Source: Streptomyces sp. NBC_01244
GTDB taxonomy: Bacteria > Actinomycetota > Actinomycetes > Streptomycetales > Streptomycetaceae
NCBI RefSeq assembly: GCF_035987325.1
Contig: NZ_CP108488.1
Coordinates: 6,386,001-6,450,000 of the forward strand
DNA length: 64,000 bases
Direction: 5' to 3'
The position numbers and the translations under genes were made by a program. Shown here piece by piece: positions 57,052 through 64,000 of the stretch (its first letter is position 1; every line of letters starts with the position of its first letter). Under the pieces are notes generated by a model. That model was not told where the DNA came from. It ran no database searches and saw nothing but the letters and a program-made list of their open reading frames with translations.

Positions 57052-58176
57052 ATGACCGCGCTCGGTGACCTGATCGAGATCGACGACCGGACCCTGCTGG
57101 TCCTCGGGCAGGGGCTGGACCTCGCCCACGGGCAGCCGGACGTCGCCAATGCCCTCGTGCACCGGGTCGGCGACACCCTCGTGGTCGTCGACACCGGTGT
57201 CACCACGGCCTTCCGCACGGCGCTGCTGGAGGCGACCGGCCGCGTCGGCCCCTGGTCCCGGGCCCTGGTGCTCACCACGCACGGCCACCTCGACCACGTC
57301 GGCAACAACGACCTGGCCGACGGCCTGGGCGTACCGGCGGAGCACTGGGTCCCCGCCCCCGACCTGCCGCAGATGCGGGACCCGGGCGAGTACTGGGTCC
57401 GGGCCTTCGAGCGGGCCGCCGGGGCCGCGGCGCTGCCCGACCCGGGGCGGACCGCGGCCGGGCTGGTCGCGCTCTTCCGGCCGATGCGGCCCTTGGGCAC
57501 GAAGACCCGGACCTACGAGGAACGGCCGCTGGAGCGGATCCGGATCGGTCCGCTGCGGTTCACCGGCTGGACCTTCGCCGACGGCGCGGTCCGGGTGCTG
57601 CGCAGCCAGGGCCACTGCGCCGGGCACGTGATCGTGCACCTGCGGGACGCCGGCGTCCTGCACCTGTCCGACGAGGGCAACGGGCCCTGTGGTGCGATGG
57701 CCGACGCCGACCAGCTCAAGATCCAGACCGTCCTGGCCTCCGCGGCCCTCCTCTTCGAGCGGGGAGAAGCGGAGCTGCTCACCGACGGGCACACCTTCGC
57801 CGTGCGCCGCCGTGCCGAAGCGGCGGCCTACCTGGAAGGCGTACTGGAGCAGGCCACCGCGCTGCAGGGGGTGGCGCTGGGGCTGACCGGGGAGGGCGCG
57901 CGGGTCCGGCCGGGCGCGTTCGCGGGGGCCGTCGCGGAGCTGGGCATCGGCGGGGCCAACCCGAACGCGCTGTTCACCGGCATGGTGGCGGTCAACCTGC
58001 TCCACGAGCTCGGTCTGCGGCCGGAGTCCGGCGCCGTCGACGCGCCCTGGTCGAGGCCCCCGCTCCGGAACCCGGAGCCGAGTCCGGAGCCGAACCCCGA
58101 GCCGGCCCCGGAGTCGAACCTGCAGCCGGCCCCCGAGCCGAACCCCGCGCCGGCCCCGCCGCCCGGCTCCGGCTGA
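57052..58176 (+). CDS. Metallo-beta-lactamase-fold hydrolase with Pro-Glu-Pro tail
   Basis: 374 residues from the ATG at 57052 with GGAGGG upstream. The metal motif T-H-G-H-L-D-H-V-G-N is near residue 79, the later ligands are in RSQGHCAGHVIVHL and LHLSDEGNG. The last 40 residues are a low-complexity tail of PEP-N/S-PEP units, exported or surface proteins often have these but there is no signal peptide here. Possible activities include glyoxalase II-like or lactonase; none can be chosen. Confidence 0.83.
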   Translation: MTALGDLIEIDDRTLLVLGQGLDLAHGQPDVANALVHRVGDTLVVVDTGVTTAFRTALLEATGRVGPWSRALVLTTHGHLDHVGNNDLADGLGVPAEHWVPAPDLPQMRDPGEYWVRAFERAAGAAALPDPGRTAAGLVALFRPMRPLGTKTRTYEERPLERIRIGPLRFTGWTFADGAVRVLRSQGHCAGHVIVHLRDAGVLHLSDEGNGPCGAMADADQLKIQTVLASAALLFERGEAELLTDGHTFAVRRRAEAAAYLEGVLEQATALQGVALGLTGEGARVRPGAFAGAVAELGIGGANPNALFTGMVAVNLLHELGLRPESGAVDAPWSRPPLRNPEPSPEPNPEPAPESNLQPAPEPNPAPAPPPGSG

Positions 58177-58248
58177 CCCGGGCGCGCGGCGGGGCACCAA
58201 CCCGGCCCGCGTCAAGATCGTGCAAACCGGACGGCTAGGCTCGACGGC

Positions 58249-58578
58249 ATGAAACGAAGCGTGCTGACCCGCTACCGCGTCATGGCCTACGTGACCGCGG
58301 TCATGCTCCTGATCCTCTGTGCCTGCATGGTGGCGAAGTACGGCTTCGACACCGGCGCCGACCTGACCTTCGCGGTCTCGCAGGCGCACGGTGTGCTGTT
58401 CATGGTCTACCTGGTGTTCGCCTTCGACCTGGGCTCCAAGGCCAAGTGGCCGTTCGGCAAGCTCCTGTGGGTCCTGGTCTCCGGCACCATCCCGCTCGCC
58501 GCGTTCTTCGTGGAGCGCAAGATCCGCGCCGAGGTCGAGCCCCTCGTCGTCGGCGATCCGGCCGCCGCCCGCGCCTGA
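58249..58578 (+). CDS. DUF3817 membrane protein (copy 2)
   Basis: 109 residues, three membrane segments (VMAYVTAVMLLILCACMVAK; GVLFMVYLVFAFDLGSKAKW; LLWVLVSGTIPLAAFFVERK). It shares the A-H-G-V-L-F and K-A-K-W-P elements with the copy at 45705, so the two are paralogues. A strong terminator follows. Function unknown. Confidence 0.83.
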   Translation: MKRSVLTRYRVMAYVTAVMLLILCACMVAKYGFDTGADLTFAVSQAHGVLFMVYLVFAFDLGSKAKWPFGKLLWVLVSGTIPLAAFFVERKIRAEVEPLVVGDPAAARA

Positions 58579-58596
58579 CCTCAGATGATCCACCCG

Positions 58597-58619
58597 CCCC
58601 CGGGGCGACTCCCCGGGGG
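58597..58619 (+). terminator. Terminator after DUF3817 copy 2
   Basis: Perfect 9-bp arms cccccgggg and ccccggggg around cgact, 19 bases past the stop. It insulates icmA from upstream transcription. Confidence 0.75.
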
Positions 58620-58631
58620 TTGGCCATCGAC

Positions 58632-58655
58632 ATTTACTAGGACGTCCTAGTAAAT
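58632..58655. promoter_or_regulatory. 24-bp perfect palindromic operator upstream of icmA
   Basis: The core ACTAGGACGTCCTAGT is extended by four palindromic bases on each side, giving perfect two-fold symmetry over 24 bases. It ends seven bases before the icmA ATG, so it overlaps the ribosome-site position. The AT-rich flanks stand out from the surrounding DNA. This is the form of a dimeric repressor site (TetR, GntR or MarR type). Confidence 0.75.
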
Positions 58656-58662
58656 TCAGAGC

Positions 58663-60363
58663 ATGGACGCTGACGCCATTGAGGAAGGCCGCCGTCGCTG
58701 GCAGGCCCGGTACGACAAGGCCCGCAAGCGCGAGGCCGATTTCACGACGCTCTCCGGCGACCCCGTCGATCCCGTCTACGGACCCCGGCCCGGCGACTCG
58801 TACGAGGGCTTCGAGCGCATCGGCTGGCCGGGGGAGTACCCGTACACCCGCGGCCTGCACGCCACCGGCTACCGGGGGCGGACCTGGACCATCCGGCAGT
58901 TCGCCGGGTTCGGCAACGCCGAGCAGACCAACGAGCGCTACAAGATGATCCTGGCCGCCGGCGGCGGCGGGCTCTCCGTGGCCTTCGACATGCCCACCCT
59001 GATGGGGCGCGACTCCGACGACCCCCGCGCGCTCGGCGAGGTCGGCCACTGCGGGGTCGCCATCGACTCCGCCGCCGACATGGAGATCCTCTTCAAGGAC
59101 ATCCCGCTCGGCGACGTGACCACCTCCATGACGATCAGCGGCCCCGCCGTCCCCGCCTTCTGCATGTACCTGGTGGCCGCCGAACGCCAGGGTGTCGACC
59201 CGGCCGTCCTGAACGGGACGCTCCAGACCGACATCTTCAAGGAGTACATCGCCCAGAAGGAATGGCTCTTCGAGCCCGAGCCGCACCTGCGCCTCATCGG
59301 CGACCTCATGGAGTACTGCGCGAACGGCATCCCCGACTACAAGCCGCTCTCCGTCTCCGGCTACCACATCCGCGAGGCCGGGGCCACGGCCGCGCAGGAG
59401 CTCGCGTACACCCTCGCCGACGGCTTCGGGTACGTGGAGCTGGGCCTCTCGCGCGGGCTGGACGTCGACCACTTCGCGTCCGGGCTCTCCTTCTTCTTCG
59501 ACGCGCACCTCGACTTCTTCGAGGAGATCGCCAAGTTCCGCGCCGCCCGCCGCATCTGGGCCCGCTGGATGAAGGAGGTGTACGGGGCGAAGTCCGACAA
59601 GACGATGTGGCTGCGCTTCCACACCCAGACGGCCGGTGTCTCCCTCACCGCCCAGCAGCCCTACAACAACGTCGTGCGCACCGCGGTGGAGGCCCTCGCG
59701 GCCGTCCTCGGCGGCACCAACTCGCTCCACACCAACGCCCTCGACGAGACCCTCGCGCTGCCGAGCGAGCAGGCCGCCGAGATCGCCCTGCGCACGCAGC
59801 AGGTGCTGATGGAGGAGACGGGCGTGGCCAACGTGGCCGACCCGCTGGGCGGCTCCTGGTACGTCGAGCAGCTCACCGACCGCATCGAGGCCGACGCCGA
59901 GAAGATCTTCGAGCAGATCAAGGAGCGCGGGCTGCGCGCCCACCCGAACGGGCAGCACCCGATCGGCCCGATCACCTCGGGCATCCTGCGGGGCATCGAG
60001 GACGGCTGGTTCACCGGGGAGATCGCCGAGTCGGCCTTCCAGTACCAGCGTTCGGTGGAGAAGGGCGACAAGCGCGTCGTGGGCGTCAACGTCCACCACG
60101 GCTCGGTCACCGGGGACCTGGAGATCCTGCGGGTCAGCCACGAGGTGGAACGCGTACAGGTCCGCGAGCTCGCGGAGCGCAAGGCCGGCCGGGACGACGC
60201 GAAGGTGACCGAGGCGCTGGACGCCATGCTGGCCGCCGCCCGCGACGGGTCGAACATGATCCCGGCCATGCTGGACGCGGTGCGCGCCGAGGCCACGATG
60301 GGCGAGATCTGCAACGTGCTGCGGGACGAGTGGGGCACGTACACGGAGCCGCCGGGCTTCTGA
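58663..60363 (+). CDS. icmA: Isobutyryl-CoA mutase large subunit IcmA
   Basis: 566 residues, the exact length I recall for Streptomyces IcmA. It is the acyl-CoA-binding barrel of an adenosylcobalamin mutase; the B12-binding domain is on a separate small subunit. The two residues that set specificity are of the isobutyryl type: Phe80 (IRQFAGFG) where methylmalonyl-CoA mutase has Tyr, and Gln198 (EYIAQKEW) where it has Arg. Other family segments: AFDMPTLMGRDSDDP, SVSGYHIREAGATAAQE, GGTNSLHTNALDE, VADPLGGSWYVE. It rearranges isobutyryl-CoA and n-butyryl-CoA, feeding valine-derived units to butyrate pools. No clear Shine-Dalgarno is seen; the operator occupies that place. Confidence 0.92.
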   Translation: MDADAIEEGRRRWQARYDKARKREADFTTLSGDPVDPVYGPRPGDSYEGFERIGWPGEYPYTRGLHATGYRGRTWTIRQFAGFGNAEQTNERYKMILAAGGGGLSVAFDMPTLMGRDSDDPRALGEVGHCGVAIDSAADMEILFKDIPLGDVTTSMTISGPAVPAFCMYLVAAERQGVDPAVLNGTLQTDIFKEYIAQKEWLFEPEPHLRLIGDLMEYCANGIPDYKPLSVSGYHIREAGATAAQELAYTLADGFGYVELGLSRGLDVDHFASGLSFFFDAHLDFFEEIAKFRAARRIWARWMKEVYGAKSDKTMWLRFHTQTAGVSLTAQQPYNNVVRTAVEALAAVLGGTNSLHTNALDETLALPSEQAAEIALRTQQVLMEETGVANVADPLGGSWYVEQLTDRIEADAEKIFEQIKERGLRAHPNGQHPIGPITSGILRGIEDGWFTGEIAESAFQYQRSVEKGDKRVVGVNVHHGSVTGDLEILRVSHEVERVQVRELAERKAGRDDAKVTEALDAMLAAARDGSNMIPAMLDAVRAEATMGEICNVLRDEWGTYTEPPGF

Positions 60364-60405
60364 CGCCCCGCCCTGATCCAAAAGACACGCTCTAAGGTGG
60401 CGGCC

Positions 60406-60957
60406 ATGACAGGCCGCCACCTCCCCGTCCCCGTGTACGGGGTGACCGCCCGCGTGCTCATGCAGACCAACTGCGGGCCGTACGCGTACATCGCCGCAGA
60501 CTTCGAGCCGCCGGGCCGGGGCGGGCTGACGGAGGTCCTGAACGCCGTCCCGGCGGAGCGCCGGCTGCCCGGGGTGTACCTCTCCTGCGTGCGTGCGGGC
60601 ATCGTGCGCGGCCTCGACGGGGTGGCGGCCTCGGTGCTGCTCACCGACGCCCGTGTCCACGAGGTGGACTCCTCGGAGTACGGCTACCGGCTCGCCGGGC
60701 TCGAAGCGGGCCGGGCGGCCCTGGTGGCCTCCGGCCTGCTGCCGCCGGAGGAGGCCGACAGCCTGCGCTGGGCCGACTGGCCGGGGCGCCCGAGGCCCTG
60801 GCCGGGCCACAATCCGCGCTCGGAGGCGCTGATCGCTGCGGCGCCGGCCTGGTGCGAGGACTTCCTGCCCCTGTCCGACGGCGGCCGGCCCGCCGTGGTC
60901 ACTCCGCCGGTGCGGGGCCGGAAGGGCCGGCGGCGGAACCCTGGAGGCCGTACATGA
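60406..60957 (+). CDS. Protein of unknown function downstream of icmA
   Basis: 183 residues from the ATG at 60406 with AAGGTGG upstream. I do not recognise it. It is soluble, with HLPVPVYGVTARVLMQTNCG, PYAYIAADFEPPG, PGVYLSCVRAGIVRGLDG and a Trp/Pro-rich stretch LRWADWPGRPRPWPGH; the tail is basic. It begins 42 bases after icmA in the same direction, so it may share its transcript. Its last 59 bases overlap the end of the TetR gene on the other strand. Confidence 0.65.
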   Translation: MTGRHLPVPVYGVTARVLMQTNCGPYAYIAADFEPPGRGGLTEVLNAVPAERRLPGVYLSCVRAGIVRGLDGVAASVLLTDARVHEVDSSEYGYRLAGLEAGRAALVASGLLPPEEADSLRWADWPGRPRPWPGHNPRSEALIAAAPAWCEDFLPLSDGGRPAVVTPPVRGRKGRRRNPGGRT

Positions 60958-61561
60958 GCAGGGCCGTGAAGGTGGCCACCCACAGTTCGTCCACCGGCTC
61001 GGAGCTGACCAGCGCACGGTGGACCACCGTGCCCGCGATCACGTCGAAGATCAGGTCCGTGGTGTGGGAGGCGAGGGACTCGTCCTCCTCGTAGGGGAGT
61101 TCGCCGCGGGCCTGCGCCCGTTCGCGCCCCAGTACGACGAGACGTTTCTGCCGGTCCACGATCGCCGACCGGATCCGGTCCCGCAGGGCCTCGTCCCGGG
61201 TGGACTCGGCGACGACAGCCATCAGGGCGGTACGGGCCTCCGGGCGCCGCAGCAGCGCCGCGAACTGGAGCACCACGTACTCGATGTCGGCTTCGAGCGA
61301 GCCCCTGTCGGGGAGTTCGAGGGAGTCGAAGAGCTCCGCGACGGCGTCCACGACCAGCTCGCTCTTGCCCGACCAGCGCCGGTAGAGGGTGGTCTTCGCG
61401 ACCCCGGCCCGCGCCGAGACGTCCCCCATCGTCAGCTTCGACCAGCCCAGCTCCACGAGCGCGTCCCGGGTCGCGGCGAGGATCGCGGCGTCCGCCGCGG
61501 CGCTGCGCGGGCGGCCGGTGCGGCCGGGCGGGCAAGAGGTGTCCGAGCTGGGGTTGCGCAT
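60899..61561 (-). CDS. TetR-family transcriptional regulator
   Basis: 220 residues from the ATG at 61561; another ATG lies four codons upstream at 61573. The N-terminal helix-turn-helix reads AILAATRDALVELGWSKLTM, GDVSARAGVAKTTLYRRWSG, KSELVVDAVAELFDS. The C-terminal ligand domain is of the common TetR_C type (TTDLIFDVIAGTVVHRALVS). A perfect palindrome 87 bases upstream is a likely operator. Whether it also acts on the icmA palindrome is open. Confidence 0.88.
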   Translation of the reverse strand: MRNPSSDTSCPPGRTGRPRSAAADAAILAATRDALVELGWSKLTMGDVSARAGVAKTTLYRRWSGKSELVVDAVAELFDSLELPDRGSLEADIEYVVLQFAALLRRPEARTALMAVVAESTRDEALRDRIRSAIVDRQKRLVVLGRERAQARGELPYEEDESLASHTTDLIFDVIAGTVVHRALVSSEPVDELWVATFTALLMYGLQGSAAGPSGPAPAE

Positions 61562-61647
61562 GGCCGAGACCATACCCGCCGGTAGCAGAGCCGATCGGCC
61601 CCCCGGGCGTGTGGTTCAGATCACGGGGCGGGGGCGGGCGGGGGGAG

Positions 61648-61670
61648 TTACGCTACGACTCGTAGCGTAA
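61648..61670. promoter_or_regulatory. 23-bp palindromic operator between the TetR gene and the CnoX-like gene
   Basis: Arms ttacgctacga and tcgtagcgtaa flank one central base with perfect symmetry. It lies in the divergent gap, 87 bases from the TetR start and 144 from the next gene, as expected for a self-regulating TetR protein. Confidence 0.75.
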
Positions 61671-61813
61671 GAGCGACAACCACGCGAAGAGCTACCGGCG
61701 CCAGGTGGGGACCCGGCGCCACAGCACGACGGTTACGGCACGACAGGTACCGCGATCGGTTCGTTTCGGCCGATCTTTTTCGTCGGCGCGCGCACTCGGG
61801 GGAGGATGTACGC

Positions 61814-62821
61814 ATGCAGCCCAGAAACATGTCCATGAGCGGCGTCGTCGACCTCGCCGCGGTGAAGGCGGCCGGCGAGGCCAAGGCCAAGGCGGAGCAG
61901 GCCCGCGCCGACGCGGCCCGGAAGGCCGCTCAGGGCGGTGCGTCCGCGCCCGCCGGGGCGGTTCCGCCGTCCGCGCTCGTCTTCGACACCGACGAGACCC
62001 GCTTCGAGAGCCACGTGGTTCCGCTCTCCGGCGAGGTCCCGGTCATCCTCGACTTCCGCGCCGAGGGCTTCGAGCAGGGGCAGGAGCTGAGCCTGCTGCT
62101 GGAGCGGCTCACCATCGAGGCGAACGGCCGCCTCGCGCTGGCCGCGCTCGACGTCGCGGCCAACCAGAACCTGATCCGCGAGTTCCGCATCCAGGCCCTC
62201 CCGGCCGTCTTCGCCGTGGTCGCAGGCCAGGCGATGCCGCTGTTCCAGGACTTCGCGTCCGAGGGCGAGGTCCGCGGGGTCCTGGCCCAGCTGGTCCAGA
62301 TCGCAGAGGAGCGCTTCGGGGTCGTCGGCGTCGAGGTGGACCCCGGCGCCGAGGGCGCCGCCGCCCCGGGGCCGGGCGCCGTGGAGGCCGAGGAGCCGGC
62401 CGGTCCGTACGACGCGCTGCTCGACGAGGCGATCGAGGCGCTGGACGCCGACGACCTGGACGGGGCGGTGCGCGCGTACAAGAACGTGCTCGCGGCCGAT
62501 CCCTCCAACACCGACGCCAAGCTGGGCCTGGCCCAGACCGAGCTGTTCGTCCGGGTCAAGGACATGAACCCGCAGGCGGTGCGCGCCGCGGCGGCCGAGA
62601 ACCCGCGCGACCCGGCGGCGCAGATCGACGCGGCCGACCTGGATCTGGCCGGCGGTCACGTGGCGGACGCCTTCGGGCGGCTGGTGGACACCGTGAAGGT
62701 GACGTTCGGTGACGACCGGGACGCGGTGCGCGTGCGCCTGCTGGAGATGTTCGAAGTGGTCGGTCCGGACAGCCCGCTTGTCACCTCGGCGCGCACGGCG
62801 CTCGCGAGGGTGCTGTTCTAG
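61814..62821 (+). CDS. Co-chaperone CnoX/YbbN-like protein (thioredoxin fold without Cys, plus TPR)
   Basis: 335 residues. After a charged Ala/Lys-rich start, a thioredoxin-like domain (about 55-165) has PVILDFRAEGFEQGQELSLL, in which both Cys of the W-C-x-x-C site are missing, and the cis-Pro region IQALPAVFAVVAGQ. The C-terminal half is TPR-like (LDEAIEALDADDLDGAVRAY, KNVLAADPSNTDAKLGLAQ). Family members hold clients for GroEL or DnaK under oxidative stress. ATG 61814 follows a GGGGGAGG ribosome site. Single gene with a terminator after it. Confidence 0.87.
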   Translation: MQPRNMSMSGVVDLAAVKAAGEAKAKAEQARADAARKAAQGGASAPAGAVPPSALVFDTDETRFESHVVPLSGEVPVILDFRAEGFEQGQELSLLLERLTIEANGRLALAALDVAANQNLIREFRIQALPAVFAVVAGQAMPLFQDFASEGEVRGVLAQLVQIAEERFGVVGVEVDPGAEGAAAPGPGAVEAEEPAGPYDALLDEAIEALDADDLDGAVRAYKNVLAADPSNTDAKLGLAQTELFVRVKDMNPQAVRAAAAENPRDPAAQIDAADLDLAGGHVADAFGRLVDTVKVTFGDDRDAVRVRLLEMFEVVGPDSPLVTSARTALARVLF

Positions 62822-62879
62822 ACCGGCACAGGACCGACACAGCACCGGCACATGCCGGTGATTTGTTGACACGGAGATA

Positions 62880-62925
62880 AACAACGGCCGCGCTTTGCCA
62901 AAACTTGGCAATCGCGGCCGCTGTT
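62880..62925 (+). terminator. Terminator after the CnoX-like gene
   Basis: Arms 62880-62892 (aacaacggccgcg) and 62913-62925 (cgcggccgctgtt) match at 12 of 13 positions and enclose a second stem ttgcca/tggcaa. A smaller palindrome, caccggca-ca-tgccggtg, is at 62843-62860 just before it. Confidence 0.8.
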
Positions 62926-63411
62926 ACTCGCAGTAAATCGAACCCCGTGAACTGTCCGGTGTGTTCACTCTTCCCCCGGTCTGTCGTGGCCCTCGGTGAC
63001 ACCCTGTGTTGCTGCCCGACAGGGGCAGGACTCCTTCGGGTTATCTGGCCGTTACCCGCCAGTAACGAACCCCCTTGTGCCCCGGCCGTGAATGGACCAC
63101 GATCGGCGACGCTCGGTCCTTCCCGCAGAGCCGCTCATCCGGAGCCGCGGTGGAGGGTCCCCACCGGGCCGGCCGGTGGCAGTGGCACCGGCCGTGGGAC
63201 AGGGGGGTCTCCGTCACACGGCGGGGCCTGTCCTCCAGGTTGCGCGAACGCGTGGCCAAGTGGTTGTCGCTCGGGGGTGAACGCCGGTGTACGGACGCGG
63301 CATTGCCGCGGCTCGGCCGCTCGCGCTCCTTCCCGAGGACGTAGCACTTCTCCCATCCCAGGACGGGCACCGCCCGGACCGGAGATGTACGTCCGAGAAG
63401 GAGGAACGAAC
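62926..63411 (+). promoter_or_regulatory. Long upstream region of the DUF6230 gene
   Basis: About 490 bases without a supported gene. It contains the dyad cgttac-ccgcca-gtaacg (63050-63067), a candidate operator, and ends in a GAAGGAGGAAC ribosome site. Short open frames in it show no codon bias of real genes. The length suggests developmental or multiple-promoter control of the gene that follows. Confidence 0.45.
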
Positions 63412-64000
63412 ATGATTTCCCAGATTCGTGGCGGGACCAGATGGAAGCGCTTCGCGCTCGTCATGGTGCCGAGCATCGCTGCCACGGCGGCGGTCGGAGT
63501 GGGTCTGGCGCAGGGTGCCCTCGCGGCGTCCTTCAGCGTCTCGGGCCAGGACTTCAAGGTTTCTGCCGACAAGCTCGACGGCAAGGACCTGATCCAGTAC
63601 GGCGGCGTCGCCGAGGGGCACGACCTCAAGGGCAACCCGGCGCACCACCCGGTCACCATCTCCGGGTTCAGCCACGCCGAGATCACCAACATGTGCCAGT
63701 CGCTGGTCACCCCGACGCCGCTCGGCAACATCACGCTGAAGCTGACGACGGGCACCAAGGCGGGCAAGCCCGCGGTGGCCGACAACATCTACCTGGATGT
63801 TGCGGAGCTCGACACCGACGCCGAGTTCACCAACCTGGACATCGGTGTCGCGGTCGGCGACCCGTCCCACAAGACCAAGCCGCAGGCCGGCACGGTCGCC
63901 AACAAGTACGCGTTCTCGCAGCGTGCGGACCGCGCGGTGCTGTCGAACGTGCGCCAGAAGGCGTGGGCGACGACGGCGGGCACCTTCAAGCTGCCCGACC
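63412..64000 (+). CDS. DUF6230-type exported protein (partial)
   Basis: 196 codons to the window edge, open throughout. A Tat-unlike Sec signal/anchor (RWKRFALVMVPSIAATAAVGVGLAQGALA) is followed by FSVSGQDFKVSADKLDGKDL, ISGFSHAEITNMCQSLV and repeated beta-type stretches. The pattern matches the DUF6230 family of Streptomyces surface proteins, often followed by a DUF6114 membrane protein. Function unknown. The ATG at 63412 has a strong GGAGG site eight bases upstream. Confidence 0.75.
   Translation, partial: MISQIRGGTRWKRFALVMVPSIAATAAVGVGLAQGALAASFSVSGQDFKVSADKLDGKDLIQYGGVAEGHDLKGNPAHHPVTISGFSHAEITNMCQSLVTPTPLGNITLKLTTGTKAGKPAVADNIYLDVAELDTDAEFTNLDIGVAVGDPSHKTKPQAGTVANKYAFSQRADRAVLSNVRQKAWATTAGTFKLPD

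Noticed and set aside
58663..60363. Calling the mutase methylmalonyl-CoA mutase
   Set aside because: Phe80 and Gln198, the length of 566 residues and the missing B12-binding domain indicate isobutyryl-CoA mutase large subunit.
55096..61017. A 1973-codon open frame on the minus strand across MFS, MarR, MBL, DUF3817 and icmA genes
   Set aside because: It is antisense to several well-supported genes and has the Gly/Arg/Pro/His composition of a shadow frame in high-GC DNA.

Overview
The window is high-GC DNA from a Streptomyces chromosome core. Third codon positions are nearly all G or C, GTG and TTG starts are frequent, and the gene order is the familiar prfA - atp operon - chitinase - nucS - filP/scy - meaB - icmA series. 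Nearly everything reads as intact protein-coding DNA. I saw no rRNA, tRNA or CRISPR array.

Layout. (1) 1-5301: the end of prfA, prmC (methylates the release factor), a Sua5/TsaC t6A-synthesis enzyme, a low-molecular-weight phosphatase-like protein whose catalytic Cys is replaced by Ser, glyA, and a WecA/Rfe-type polyprenyl-phosphate GlcNAc-1-phosphate transferase. (2) 5577-13375: the complete F1Fo ATP synthase operon atpIBEFHAGDC, with hairpins inside it before atpA and atpC, and a terminator after it. (3) 13507-18030: DUF2550 protein, then on the minus strand a kinase/regulator pair (chiS/chiR-like) and a CBM2-FnIII-GH18 chitinase whose promoter carries two DasR/chitinase-type boxes. (4) 18200-28451: membrane protein, secreted Vgb-like propeller, PduO-type cobalamin adenosyltransferase, 3-hydroxyacyl-CoA dehydrogenase, STAS protein, a very unusual P-loop protein with a collagen-like repeat and a Pro/Thr-rich tail, NucS mismatch endonuclease, a flavin oxidoreductase and small proteins. 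(5) 28505-33769: a small TA-flanked inverted-repeat element (MITE-like), two tandem ABC exporter modules, and the coiled-coil protein FilP. (6) 33972-38561: the giant polarity scaffold Scy. (7) 38866-46342: a tnpB remnant, methylmalonyl-CoA epimerase, thiolase, MeaB, the 24-residue ribosomal protein bL37, PepSY protein, MarR regulator, three tandem AIM24 genes, DUF3817 and thiamine-binding MTH1187 genes.

(8) 46382-about 55100 looks like an accessory island: a VapBC-like toxin-antitoxin pair, an excalibur-domain protein, a C39-like peptidase, a wrecked cslA-glxA-GH6 (cellulose-like polymer) locus in which a truncated glycosyltransferase is fused to a glxA fragment and a divergent TnpB element separates it from the glxA 3' end, the GH6 lipoprotein, and an ArsR-type regulator divergent from an MFS exporter. 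(9) 56437-64000: MarR, MBL hydrolase, DUF3817, icmA with a 24-bp palindromic operator directly upstream, a gene I do not recognise, a TetR regulator with its own 23-bp palindrome, a CnoX-like co-chaperone lacking active-site Cys, and the start of a DUF6230 exported protein.

Themes: energy conversion (ATP synthase); coenzyme B12-dependent acyl-CoA rearrangement (adenosyltransferase, epimerase, MeaB, IcmA, plus thiolase and hydroxyacyl-CoA dehydrogenase); tip growth and polarity (FilP, Scy, remains of CslA/GlxA); chitin use. Function calls rest on motif recognition by eye. No database search was run.
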